The notes under the pieces were generated by a model. It was not told where the DNA came from. It saw only the letters and a list, made by a program, of their open reading frames with translations, and did no database searches. This document shows, one piece after another, positions 26,360 through 34,957 of a stretch of DNA of 64,000 bases (positions are counted from its first letter, which is position 1; each line of letters opens with the position of its first letter). Origin of the DNA: Stieleria maiorica (GTDB lineage: Bacteria > Planctomycetota > Planctomycetia > Pirellulales > Pirellulaceae). The position numbers were made by a program, and so were the translations under genes. Where the stretch lies: assembly GCF_008035925.1 (NCBI RefSeq), contig NZ_CP036264.1, forward strand, positions 3,344,443-3,408,442. The letters are read 5' to 3'.

Positions 26360-27781
26360 TCACTCCAACTTCGCCAAATCGGCTCGCGTGTCTTCATAGG
26401 TCGCGTTGAACACCAGCGCCCGTGGATCGGGATCTTTTCCCCAGATCTCACAGGCTTGGGCATAGATTTCCGGCCACCAGTTGCGATGCTGTGTTAAACC
26501 TTGGTCGCGGTAGGTTTTCCAGTGGCTGAGGACCTTGGACCAACAATCATCACCGTAATCGAGTGCCTCATTCAGCGTCTGGTAGCGCGGCACGTACCAA
26601 CGGCGACCGATCTGGGCGTGCAGGACTTCGTCGGCCCAATCGAAATCCTGGAACAAGGCCGACAGCGGATCGCCACTCTCGCGCGCGACTTCCCATTCGT
26701 AGCGTTTTCCGTTCCGCGGCATCAGATTCTGTTCGATGAAAAACAAAACGCCGTGGCGTTGGCGGGCGTCGAGCTGCAAATTCAGATTGCGCGACCAGGT
26801 GAAATTGATCGGGATGGTCCGCCAGTCGATTCCCAAGGCGACAAAGCCGACTTCGCCCATCATCGCGTGACGGGCTTCGTCCCACAGTTGCCGCGACATT
26901 TCCATGTGAAAGTCCCACGGTTCATCATCGCGCAACTCCACCAGGATGCTGGCCATCATCTCCGGCACGTCGATTTCGCGCAGACGTTTGTAATACATCA
27001 TCAGCGTCTTGTCTTGCGCCGAGAACTGTTCGTCGTACAAGAAGACTTCGGGGTTGACGCCGGCGTTGTAGGGATCGCGAAACCGTTCGTCACGGCGCGG
27101 TTCTTTGTCGTATTGATACGGCTGGGCACTGTGCCACGCGTCTGGCAGCGGGGCGTCGGTGGCTTCGATCCCATCGAGTTGTCCGGCGGCCCGCAGGCAG
27201 AGCTTCAAGTGATCAGTCCAGGGCTCACGTTCGTCACGAGACGCATCATCATCCAGGCAGGCGAGCGCTTCGACGCCGAACGCGACGACGTCCTTCAATT
27301 CGAACGCGATCAGCTTGGCAACACGCACCGTCGGCGCATCGGCCAGGGGATGGGCATCGGTTGCCAAACGATCGCATGCCTGCAAGACGGCCGGCAACAC
27401 GACGTCGTACATGCCGGCCAACAGATCCGGTGTCGTCGGCGCCGCGATGACCTCGTCCATCAATCGCTCGAGTGCCGGAGCCGGAACAACCTCCAATCCC
27501 AGTGGCGGCTCACGCATTTCCGCGACCCGTCGCCGGATCAATGAGACCTGTTCGGCACACAAATAGGCGTGATGGCTGAACGCCGTCTTGAGTTCATAGA
27601 TCGGTTCGGCGGTGATCTTGGCCGTCAGTGTCTCGTGCAATCGCTTCAGCACGTAATGCAGACGTTTCAGCCGCTGCAAACTCTGGTCCAGGTCCCAGGC
27701 CGCATCGACGGCACGTGCCATCGAGCAAAGCCCCGCCAGCGGAGGGATGCCGCGATAGGATTCGTAATCGTTTCGTTTCAT
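26360..27781 (-). CDS. ferritin-like diiron protein, unknown function
   Basis: 473 aa. ATG 27781 has GGGAG nine bases before it; a TTG two codons upstream is less likely. The chain is nearly all alpha-helical with two helical-bundle regions. The C-terminal bundle carries ferritin-type iron ligands: E302-x-x-H305 (in LWDEARHAMMGE) and E385-x-x-H388 (in DWADEVLHAQIGRRW), with acidic residues in the ILVELRDDEPW helix as further candidates. The N-terminal bundle has ELKTAFSHHAYLCAE, possibly a second, degenerate site. I do not recognise a characterised family. It is transcribed away from the inositol-oxygenase/PhnZ operon across a 161-base gap, which suggests shared regulation and a role in the same pathway, perhaps as a third oxygenase or an aldehyde/amine-acting diiron enzyme. 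Confidence 0.7.
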   Translation of the reverse strand: MKRNDYESYRGIPPLAGLCSMARAVDAAWDLDQSLQRLKRLHYVLKRLHETLTAKITAEPIYELKTAFSHHAYLCAEQVSLIRRRVAEMREPPLGLEVVPAPALERLMDEVIAAPTTPDLLAGMYDVVLPAVLQACDRLATDAHPLADAPTVRVAKLIAFELKDVVAFGVEALACLDDDASRDEREPWTDHLKLCLRAAGQLDGIEATDAPLPDAWHSAQPYQYDKEPRRDERFRDPYNAGVNPEVFLYDEQFSAQDKTLMMYYKRLREIDVPEMMASILVELRDDEPWDFHMEMSRQLWDEARHAMMGEVGFVALGIDWRTIPINFTWSRNLNLQLDARQRHGVLFFIEQNLMPRNGKRYEWEVARESGDPLSALFQDFDWADEVLHAQIGRRWYVPRYQTLNEALDYGDDCWSKVLSHWKTYRDQGLTQHRNWWPEIYAQACEIWGKDPDPRALVFNATYEDTRADLAKLE

Positions 27782-27942
27782 CGTCAATGACTCCCGCAGT
27801 TTCTCTGGATTCTATCAGCCTGCGGCGGGGAAGGCTTCCAGGCTCGTCGACCCCCACCGCTGACACCACGATCGTGTATATTTTTTAATTCCATGAATGC
27901 CTGGCAGTATGGCGTCCTCGATTCTCCGGTCCGCGATCAAAC

Positions 27943-28824
27943 ATGTCCCTACCCACCGACCCCACCAGCCGCCCACGTGATGCCGCCCAGCCGCTTGAAG
28001 ATCTGGACGATTGGGAATCCGACTTGGTGCGCCGCTATCCCGAACCGAACAAACCGGCCGAGGAGTTTCGCAACTACGGCGAGGACACCAAACCGGGCGT
28101 GCGGGAATTCTATCGTCTGAATCATCGTTACCAGACATTCGAGTTTGTACAGAAGAAGCGCGAGCAATTCCTGCCGCTTCGACATCGAAAGATGACGGTG
28201 TGGGAAGCGATGGAGTTTTTGAATCAACTGGTCGACGAGAGCGACCCCGACACGGACCTGTCGCAGATCGAGCATTTGATGCAGACGGCTGAATCGATTC
28301 GCGCCGACGGTCATCCGCGTTGGTTCATCTTGACGGGATTGATCCACGACCTGGGTAAAGTGCTGTGTCTGTTCGGCGAACCCCAGTGGGCCGTCGTCGG
28401 TGACACCTTTCCGGTAGGCTGTCGGTTTTCCGACCGCATCGTGTTTCCGCAATTTTTCGCAGACAACCCCGACTCCAGCGACCCGCGGTACAACACGGAG
28501 TACGGTGTTTACTCACACGGCATCGGACTGGACAACGTGCATCTGTCCTGGGGACACGACGAGTACTTGTACCAGGTGGTGAAGGATCGATTGCCCGAGG
28601 AGGCGCTCGCGATCATTCGCTACCACTCGTTTTATCCGGGGCATCGCGAGTCTGCGTATGATCATTTGATGAACGACCACGACCGTCGGATGTTCAAATG
28701 GGTGCGAGCGTTCAATCCCTATGACCTGTATACCAAGAGCGATCGCCGGCCCGATGTCGATGCTTTGCGCCCTTACTATGAAGAACTGATTAAAGAGTTC
28801 TTGCCGGGTACTCTTGATTGGTGA
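27943..28824 (+). CDS. miox: myo-inositol oxygenase (MIOX) family HD-domain diiron oxygenase
   Basis: 293 aa, close to the 285 aa of mammalian MIOX, and strikingly similar to it along the full length. MIOX uses a mixed-valent Fe(II)/Fe(III) site to cleave myo-inositol to D-glucuronate. All six ligands known from MIOX can be placed: H111 (IEHLMQTAE), H135-D136 (LIHDLGKVL), H205 (SWGHDEY), H228 (RYHSFYP), D261 (NPYDLYTK). Other shared blocks: [46 protein letters not shown]. First gene of a four-gene plus-strand run; the next gene starts about 105 bases later. Whether the substrate is inositol itself cannot be told, but the conservation makes it the best guess. Confidence 0.93.
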   Translation: MSLPTDPTSRPRDAAQPLEDLDDWESDLVRRYPEPNKPAEEFRNYGEDTKPGVREFYRLNHRYQTFEFVQKKREQFLPLRHRKMTVWEAMEFLNQLVDESDPDTDLSQIEHLMQTAESIRADGHPRWFILTGLIHDLGKVLCLFGEPQWAVVGDTFPVGCRFSDRIVFPQFFADNPDSSDPRYNTEYGVYSHGIGLDNVHLSWGHDEYLYQVVKDRLPEEALAIIRYHSFYPGHRESAYDHLMNDHDRRMFKWVRAFNPYDLYTKSDRRPDVDALRPYYEELIKEFLPGTLDW

Positions 28825-28929
28825 CGGCGGATGTCAATTCAGTATCTTTCGGGCCTGTCGTCAGTCCTCTCGTCGCCGACTCGCTGACACCGCGACGTTG
28901 CGACCAGTTTGGCCCACCGAGTTATTGCC

Positions 28930-30300
28930 GTGCCCTCCACCACCCCCGACACCTCTTCGGCCGAAACTCCTGCTGGTGGTATGAATTCTCGGTCGCGATT
29001 GTTACTGGCCGCTGTCGCGGCATTCAGCGTGTACTTTTGCATGTACGCGTTTCGAAAGCCCTTCACCGCGGGGACGTTCGAGGGCCAGCAGTATTGGGGG
29101 ATGGGGCTGAAATCGGTGTTGGTCATCTCGCAATTGGCCGGCTACATGATTTCCAAGTTCGTCGGCATCAAAGTGGTTTCGGAGATGCGACGGGAGCGGC
29201 GGGCCATCGCCATTCTGGGATTGATTTTGACGGCCGAGTTGGCGTTGGTCGGATTTGCCTACGCACCGCTGACTCTGAAGGCCCCGCTATTGTTTTTAAA
29301 CGGCTTTCCGCTGGGGATGGTGTTCGGGCTGGTTCTGGCCTACTTGGAAGGCAGGAAGCAGACCGAGGCGTTGTCGGCGGCACTGTGCGCGAGCTTTATT
29401 ATCTCGTCCGGCGTGGTGAAGTCGGTCGGACGATGGCTGATTCAAGATTGGGGCGTCGACGAGTTCCAGATGCCGATGCTGGTCGGGTTGATCTTCCTGG
29501 TGCCGCTTTTGGTGTCAGTTTGGTTGCTGCAATCAACGCCTCCGCCGGACCCGACGGACCTGCGGCAGCGTAACGAACGCAACGCGATGACCCGTCAGGA
29601 TCGCCGTCGGTTTTGGTCGGAGTATTGGCCGGGGCTATCGCTGTTGATCTTTGTTTACGTGGGATTGACCGTCATCCGTACGGTGCGCGACGACTTTGCG
29701 GTGGAGATTTGGCGTGACCTGGGCGTCGACGAAACGCCTTCGGTGTTCGCCCGCAGCGAAACGGTCGTCGCCGTCCTGGTCACGCTGTTCAACGCGTTTG
29801 CGGTTTGGATCCGTCACAACATGGCGGCGGTCCGTATTGTGACGCTGTTGATGTGCGCGGCGTTTGCCGTCGTCGGGGCGTCTGCGTTCCTGCAGTCCGG
29901 CGGTTTGATCTCGCCGTTCGTGTTCATGGTTGCCTGCGGCGTGGGCATGTACGTGCCCTACGTGGCGTTTCACACCACCGTGTTTGAACGGCTGGTCGCG
30001 GCGTCGCGACACCCTGCCAATGTCGTGTTCTTGATGTACGTTGCTGATGCCATCGGGTACCTGGGGTATGCGATCGTCTTGTCGATCCGAATGACCGCCG
30101 AGTCTCCCGGGGCGGTGTTGCCGTCGTTTCGGATGCTGTTGCTGATGGTGAGCGTGATTTCGGTCGCGGCACTGTGCCTGTCGTTGCACTACTTCCGTAC
30201 CGTGATGGGATCTGACTCGGCCATCGCCTCCGATGCCATCGAAACAGTTTCGGTTGACCAGCCGGTTGACTCTGTCGAGGCGGGAGTCGGCAATGTCTGA
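28930..30300 (+). CDS. DUF5690-type major-facilitator transporter
   Basis: About 456 aa from GTG 28930; an ATG at 28981 (MNSRSRLLLAAVAAF) is an equal alternative start. Twelve membrane segments can be laid out, beginning with RLLLAAVAAFSVYFCMYAF and followed by RKPFTAGTFEG, a motif like that of organophosphate:antiporter MFS proteins. A long loop (residues about 205-235, charged, ERNAMTRQDRRRFW) lies between the halves. This family is often next to inositol-oxygenase genes in Bacteroidetes and planctomycetes (general knowledge). It would import the substrate or export a product. It overlaps the next gene by 8 bases, so co-translation is likely. Confidence 0.82.
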   Translation: MPSTTPDTSSAETPAGGMNSRSRLLLAAVAAFSVYFCMYAFRKPFTAGTFEGQQYWGMGLKSVLVISQLAGYMISKFVGIKVVSEMRRERRAIAILGLILTAELALVGFAYAPLTLKAPLLFLNGFPLGMVFGLVLAYLEGRKQTEALSAALCASFIISSGVVKSVGRWLIQDWGVDEFQMPMLVGLIFLVPLLVSVWLLQSTPPPDPTDLRQRNERNAMTRQDRRRFWSEYWPGLSLLIFVYVGLTVIRTVRDDFAVEIWRDLGVDETPSVFARSETVVAVLVTLFNAFAVWIRHNMAAVRIVTLLMCAAFAVVGASAFLQSGGLISPFVFMVACGVGMYVPYVAFHTTVFERLVAASRHPANVVFLMYVADAIGYLGYAIVLSIRMTAESPGAVLPSFRMLLLMVSVISVAALCLSLHYFRTVMGSDSAIASDAIETVSVDQPVDSVEAGVGNV

Positions 30301-31405
30301 ACATCAATCTTCGCAGTCCTCGCCCGATCAATCCCGAACGTGCCTTGCGGCTGTTTTCCACGGGGCCGGCCGGCCGTTGAAACTGCAATCGTTCCCTCGT
30401 CCGATGTTACAGGCCGGCGAAGCCCTGGTGCGCGTTCGCCTGTGCACGATCTGCGGCAGCGATTTACACACCCTGAAAGGGTTGCGGATCGAGCCGACGC
30501 CTTCGATTTTGGCCCATGAGGTGGTCGGCGAAATCGTCGACGTCGGACAGCCCGGTCCGCGCGACTTGGATCAGCAACCCCTTCGCCGCGGCGACCGCGT
30601 CACTTGGTCGATCTGCGTCAGCTGTTCCGACTGCGACCGCTGCCGATCCGGGTTGCCGCAAAAATGCCGCCGGTTGGTGAAATACGGGCACTCGGTCGCG
30701 GAAGGCCGCGAAGCGCTCAGTGGCGGATTGGCCGAGTACATTCTGCTGCGGTCCGGGACGGCGATCGCCAAGTTGCCAGCTGATGTCCCGGATGAAGTTG
30801 CCAGCCCGATCAATTGCGCGACATCAACGATCGCCGCAGCCTATCGCGCCGCTGGCGACGTCGACGGACAGCGCGTAATGGTCTTTGGTGCGGGCATGTT
30901 GGGTTTGACCGCCGTGGCGATGGGCAGGGAACTGGGGGCAACGCAAGTGGTGATCTGTGATGTCGATCAAGCGCGATTGACGCTGGCCGAACGCTTCGGC
31001 GCGACGGACACGATCACGGTCGATTCGATCGCATCGATCGAATCCTCGTTTGACGTCCTCTTGGAATGTTCCGGCGCCCCCGAAGCAATCGAAGCGGCGT
31101 GTCGGATCGGTGACGTCGGCTCACGCGTGATCCTGGTCGGCTCGGTGATGAATTCCCGACCGGTGCAATTGGATCCGACGACGGTTGTCCGCAAGTGGAT
31201 GACGATCGCGGGAGTCCATAACTATGCACCGATGGATCTTTACAGCGCCATCGACTTTATCAGCCGCTGTCACGACAAGTATCCGTTTGCCGAACTCGTT
31301 GCCAAGACTTATGCCCTGACAGATATCAACGCCGCGATCGACCATTCCCTTCAACATCGACCGATCCGAGTCGCGGTGCGACCGGAGGTCTCCACGTCAT
31401 GGTAA
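30293..31405 (+). CDS. zinc-binding alcohol dehydrogenase, phosphonate-catabolism-associated type
   Basis: 370 aa from ATG 30293, inside the end of the transporter gene (ATGTCTGA), with GGCGGGAGTC before it. MDR fold: catalytic zinc ligands in TICGSDLHTLKG and ILAHEVVGEIVDVG; structural zinc loop SICVSCSDCDRCRSGLPQKC; NAD(P) Rossmann motif VMVFGAGMLGLTAVAMG and a DVDQAR acidic turn. The run of SGLPQKC with KYGH, LSGGLAEYI and NCATSTIAAAY is what I recall of the subfamily repeatedly found in phosphonate gene clusters (TIGR03366). It likely oxidises an alcohol made by, or feeding, the neighbouring oxygenases. It overlaps the next gene by 7 bases. Confidence 0.87.
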   Translation: MSEHQSSQSSPDQSRTCLAAVFHGAGRPLKLQSFPRPMLQAGEALVRVRLCTICGSDLHTLKGLRIEPTPSILAHEVVGEIVDVGQPGPRDLDQQPLRRGDRVTWSICVSCSDCDRCRSGLPQKCRRLVKYGHSVAEGREALSGGLAEYILLRSGTAIAKLPADVPDEVASPINCATSTIAAAYRAAGDVDGQRVMVFGAGMLGLTAVAMGRELGATQVVICDVDQARLTLAERFGATDTITVDSIASIESSFDVLLECSGAPEAIEAACRIGDVGSRVILVGSVMNSRPVQLDPTTVVRKWMTIAGVHNYAPMDLYSAIDFISRCHDKYPFAELVAKTYALTDINAAIDHSLQHRPIRVAVRPEVSTSW

Positions 31406-31956
31406 CCACAACAGGAATCATCGAACTGTTCTTCCGTAGGGGGGATTCCGAGTATGGGGGCGAAGCAGTGACACAGCGGGAACACGCCTTGCAAGCCGCC
31501 TCGCTGGCCTTGCAAGCCGATGCCAAACCCTCGCTGATCGTCGCGGCGCTGCTGCACGATGTCGGACACCTGCTTCATGACTTGCCCGACGACGCGCCGG
31601 ATTCGGGTGTCGACGATCATCATGAGTCCTCCGGTTACCACTTTCTGCGGCCGCTGTTTCCCGATGCGGTGACCGAACCGGTTCGGATGCACGTCGCCGC
31701 GAAACGCTATCTGTGTGCCATCGATCCGGATTACCGGGATAGCCTGAGTGAGCCGTCGCGCGTCAGCCTGGAATTGCAGGGCGGACCGATGACGGCGGAG
31801 GAAGCGGAGCGTTTTATCGGGCAGCCGTTTGCCGAGGACGCGGTTCGCTTGAGAAAGTGGGACGACGAAGCCAAGATCGCCGGCCTGGAGACACCCCCGC
31901 TGGAACGGTTTGCAGAGTTTCTGGATCAGGTTTTGGCATCCGAAGCACGGCAGTAG
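31399..31956 (+). CDS. phnZ: PhnZ-type HD-domain mixed-valent diiron oxygenase
   Basis: 185 aa, nearly the length of PhnZ (about 190). PhnZ and the related TmpB cleave a C-P bond of 1-hydroxy-2-aminoethylphosphonates using a mixed-valent diiron site. Matches to PhnZ: Y19 and E22 in EYGGEAVTQREHALQ (the mobile lid Tyr and the Glu), H29, H53-D54 and H57 in LLHDVGHLL, H74/H75 in DDHHESSGYHFL, H98 and K102 in MHVAAKRYLCA, LELQGGPMT, and D155 in LRKWDDEAK. ATG 31399 overlaps the dehydrogenase stop; GGAGG precedes it. No PhnY-type 2-oxoglutarate dioxygenase lies nearby, so the hydroxylated substrate must come from elsewhere or be different. Confidence 0.88.
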   Translation: MVTTTGIIELFFRRGDSEYGGEAVTQREHALQAASLALQADAKPSLIVAALLHDVGHLLHDLPDDAPDSGVDDHHESSGYHFLRPLFPDAVTEPVRMHVAAKRYLCAIDPDYRDSLSEPSRVSLELQGGPMTAEEAERFIGQPFAEDAVRLRKWDDEAKIAGLETPPLERFAEFLDQVLASEARQ

Positions 31957-32243
31957 AGACGTGGATCCGACGAACACTTCTCGCCGGCATGGGATGCCAG
32001 CACGTGGCGTCAGCCAGTGGCGGGCGTTGGTCGTGCGGTGACCCTGGGCCGCTCGCTGACGCGTCCCGCTGGCATGGGATACGGGCACGTGGCGTCAGCC
32101 AGTGATGTGAGTCGGATGAACGGTAGAATGTTGAACGTTTGCGGTTTTCGCCGCACCTCTTTGACAGATCCGGGCTCTGATCCTGCGTGGACCATGAATT
32201 CATTGATGCGTCGAAGATGCGTCCCAGGCCAAGGAATCTTTCG
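31957..32243. repeat. intergenic with CGCTGACGC/GCCAGCACGTGGCG repeats
   Basis: Words GGCATGGGATGCCAGCACGT and GGCGTCAGCCAGTG occur twice, around CCGCTCGCTGACGCGTCCCG (about 32051-32070). These are the same words as at 12302-12430 and 26316-26350, so this is a third partial copy of the A-block flank without the palindromic core. Confidence 0.65.
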
Positions 32244-32942
32244 ATGAGTGACCGCAGTCGTCTAAAAAAGCCGCTTCTGTACCTGCTGATCGGTTCGGTC
32301 TTGCTGAGCGCGTTGTTGGGAATCGTGTTGGTGCTGCGGGGGAATTGGGGATGGCTGGAAATCCGCGTGATTCTGACCACGGTGATCTTTGCCGTGGCCA
32401 GTGTATGCGGTCTGGCGTGTGACGTTTCTCGAACACCCTCGGGATTGAACCTGTTTCCCAAGGCCGGATTGGCCCTGACGGCGATCACCACCGCCCTGTT
32501 GCTTTTGGGGATCTGGGTGGAGGTCGACTCGGAAGCGTATTGGAAGACGACCACCGTGTTGATCTCGATCGGCGTGGCGACCGTGCACGTCTCGCTGTTG
32601 TCGATCGCCAAACTGGCGCGGCGCTTTCGCTGGGTGCCGTTCATCGCAACGCAAATTATCTATGGGTTGGCGATTCTGGTTTCGATGATCATCGTGTTCG
32701 AGATCAATTCCGATTTGCTGTGGCGATTCCTTGCCGCCCACTCGATCGTCGTCGCCGCCGTTTCGATCGTGATTCCGATCCTGCATCGGATCAGCAAGAC
32801 CGACTCCAATCGAGACGCCTTGTTAATGCCGGTCGAAGCACGAAACGTCGCGGCGATTGACCAGCAGATCGCACAGTTGGAAGAACGCCTTGCCCAGCTG
32901 CGAACACTGCGCGAGCAACTCGTCGCCGGGACACTGCGGTAG
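32244..32942 (+). CDS. integral membrane protein with C-terminal coiled coil
   Basis: 232 aa from ATG 32244 (AAGGAATC before it); ATG 32217 and GTG 32187 are further in-frame options. Six membrane helices: residues about 10-32, 38-60, 72-95, 102-125, 130-155 and 162-185. The tail after residue 200 (AAIDQQIAQLEERLAQLR) is a short coiled coil with leucine heptads. No known domain recognised; the family appears to be one of the planctomycete membrane proteins of unknown role. Confidence 0.72.
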   Translation: MSDRSRLKKPLLYLLIGSVLLSALLGIVLVLRGNWGWLEIRVILTTVIFAVASVCGLACDVSRTPSGLNLFPKAGLALTAITTALLLLGIWVEVDSEAYWKTTTVLISIGVATVHVSLLSIAKLARRFRWVPFIATQIIYGLAILVSMIIVFEINSDLLWRFLAAHSIVVAAVSIVIPILHRISKTDSNRDALLMPVEARNVAAIDQQIAQLEERLAQLRTLREQLVAGTLR

Positions 32943-33101
32943 TGGGCTGTCCGGAAAAAGGTGTGCGTTGAAGCCGTATCCGCCCCTGGCTGCGTGGCCT
33001 TGTGGGGCAGGAGCCACATCTGAAACGCGTTCCAAGGCAGGGGACGCGAAATGTATTGCTGATTCATTACGATGCGTTCCCTCTGCCACATGGCTCCCCC
33101 T

Positions 33102-33170
33102 CTCCCCAAAACAGATCGCGCGAACAATAGTGATCAATGAGTGACCTTGACCGCGATCTGTTTTGGGGAG
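33102..33170. repeat. perfect 19-bp inverted repeat
   Basis: CTCCCCAAAACAGATCGCG at 33102-33120 and its exact inverse at 33152-33170, separated by 31 bases. It could fold as a hairpin or be the two ends of a small dispersed element. Confidence 0.85.
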
Positions 33171-33218
33171 AAGGGCTGGGGGCGAGGGGCTCATTATCGA
33201 TTAGCTGCGCATCGATTG

Positions 33219-33296
33219 CCCACGGATGGCAGCGCGAACCCACGGATGTGAAGCGGCCTGGGATCCGTGGGTTCGCGCTGCCATCCGTGGGCTTTT
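33219..33296 (+). terminator. perfect 29-bp stem-loop followed by T-run
   Basis: The arms are 33219-33247 and 33263-33291, exact inverses, with a 15-base loop; each arm begins or ends with CCCACGGATGGCAGCGCG or its inverse. GCTTTTTCGG follows, which looks like an intrinsic terminator tail, but the stem is much longer than usual, so it may be a repeat element that also terminates transcription. Confidence 0.6.
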
Positions 33297-33374
33297 TCGG
33301 TTTCCCCAGACATCCTGCCCGAACGCACCACTTCAAAGAGAGGTTCGTGCCAGGAAAGGTTTCGAAAGTATCCG

Positions 33375-33407
33375 TTGACACAGAGACCGGCGAAGACCTG
33401 TTAAGAT
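33375..33407 (+). promoter_or_regulatory. weak promoter candidate for glpK
   Basis: TTGACA at 33375-33380 matches the -35 consensus; TTAAGAT at 33401-33407 is the best -10-like word, but the spacing (about 20) is longer than the usual 17. It lies about 40 bases before the glpK start. Confidence 0.3.
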
Positions 33408-33445
33408 GCTGCTCCCACCCTCCCTCCTTTCCTCGGGCTTTCATC

Positions 33446-34957
33446 ATGAGTGTCGTTCTCGCCTTTGATCAGGGAACCACCAGTTCGCGCGCGATCGCGT
33501 TCGAGCAATCCGGTGCCGTATTGGGCGTCGCCCAACGTGAATTCAAGCAACACTACCCCCAACCCGGCTGGGTCGAACACGACGCCGACGAGATTTGGCA
33601 GTCGCAGTTGGCGGTCGCTCAAGAAGTGATCGCATCGTGTGGTCTGTCCGTGGCAGACATCGCTGCGATCGGGATCACCAATCAACGCGAAACGACGCTG
33701 TTGTGGGATCGATCCACGGGCGAGCCGATTCACCACGCGATCGTCTGGCAGGATCGGCGGACGTCGCAGTTCTGTGATTCGCTCCGCAGCGACGGTCACG
33801 GTGAACTGGTTCAATCCAAAACCGGACTGCTGATCGACCCGTATTTTTCTGCGACCAAGATCCGTTGGTTGCTGGACCATGTGCCGGACGCGCGGCGACG
33901 GGCCGAAGCGGGCGAGATCGCCTTTGGCACGATGGACAGTTGGCTGATCTGGAAACTGACCGGCGGGCGTGTTCATGTCACCGATGTCACGAATGCCTCG
34001 CGCACCATGTTGCTGGATATTCGAACCGGCAGGTGGGACGACGAATTGTTGTCGCTGCTGGAGATTCCGGCATCGATCCTGCCGGACGTTCAACCGTCCA
34101 GCCACGTTTACGGCGAGACCGAAACGCAGTGGTTCGGCGGTGCGATCAAAATCGCCGGGGCCGCGGGTGACCAGCAATCCGCGCTGTTCGGCCAGAACTG
34201 CACGCGCCACGGCATGGCCAAGAACACCTACGGCACTGGATGTTTCATGCTGATGAATATCGGTGAACAACCTCTGATGTCCAAACATCAACTGCTGACC
34301 TCGATCGCCGCCACCGCAGCTTCGGGCGACGGACCGCCGAAACGTAATTATGCACTCGAAGGCAGCGTGTTTGTCGCCGGAGCGGCGGTGCAATGGCTGC
34401 GTGACGGATTGGGAATTATCGAATCGTCTTCGGAAATCGAAGCGCTGGCCAAAAGCGTCCCCGACAGCGATGGCGTGTACGTGGTTCCGGCGATGGCCGG
34501 TTTGGGCGCTCCGCATTGGGATTCCTATGCGCGCGGCACCATCGTCGGACTCACGCGCGGTTCCAATCGTGGCCACATCGCCCGGGCGACCCTGGAAGGA
34601 ATTGCCCACCAGGTCGCCGATGTCCTGGACGTCATGCAACAAGACTCCGGCATCGCGATCAAAGAGCTGCGTGTCGACGGCGGGGCGTCCGCCAATGATT
34701 TGTTGATGCAGTTCCAGGCCGATATCATGAAAACTCCGGTGGTCCGTCCGGAGATGACGGAGACGACTTCGATGGGGGCGGCCTATCTGGCCGGTCTGGC
34801 CGTCGGCTTTTGGAAAGACCTGGATCAGATCGCGTCGATCTGGAAAACCGAGCGGGTCTTCCACCCCGAAATGTCGGACGCCGAAGTGGCACTGCGCCGA
34901 GAACGCTGGTCCGAAGCCTTGCAGCGATCGAGATCATGGGAACAGGGAGCAACGTGA
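33446..34957 (+). CDS. glpK: glycerol kinase
   Basis: 503 aa, the usual length. Phosphorylates glycerol to sn-glycerol 3-phosphate with ATP in the cytoplasm. FGGY-family signatures: [13 protein letters not shown] at residues 7-19, [64 protein letters not shown] and the FGGY-2 block [16 protein letters not shown]. The frame is open for 100 codons upstream, but the family start [16 protein letters not shown] fixes ATG 33446. Its TGA stop shares one base with the glpD ATG (TGATG), so the two are co-translated. No glycerol facilitator gene is adjacent. Confidence 0.97.
   Translation: MSVVLAFDQGTTSSRAIAFEQSGAVLGVAQREFKQHYPQPGWVEHDADEIWQSQLAVAQEVIASCGLSVADIAAIGITNQRETTLLWDRSTGEPIHHAIVWQDRRTSQFCDSLRSDGHGELVQSKTGLLIDPYFSATKIRWLLDHVPDARRRAEAGEIAFGTMDSWLIWKLTGGRVHVTDVTNASRTMLLDIRTGRWDDELLSLLEIPASILPDVQPSSHVYGETETQWFGGAIKIAGAAGDQQSALFGQNCTRHGMAKNTYGTGCFMLMNIGEQPLMSKHQLLTSIAATAASGDGPPKRNYALEGSVFVAGAAVQWLRDGLGIIESSSEIEALAKSVPDSDGVYVVPAMAGLGAPHWDSYARGTIVGLTRGSNRGHIARATLEGIAHQVADVLDVMQQDSGIAIKELRVDGGASANDLLMQFQADIMKTPVVRPEMTETTSMGAAYLAGLAVGFWKDLDQIASIWKTERVFHPEMSDAEVALRRERWSEALQRSRSWEQGAT

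Larger units (their letters stand above)
32943..33445. other. non-coding region between membrane-protein gene and glpK
   Basis: About 500 bases with two strong inverted repeats described as separate entries (33102-33170 and 33219-33291) and a weak promoter candidate. No gene seen. Confidence 0.6.

Noticed and set aside
33401..34864. 487-aa minus-strand open frame
   Set aside because: Antisense to glpK over its whole length; shadow frame.
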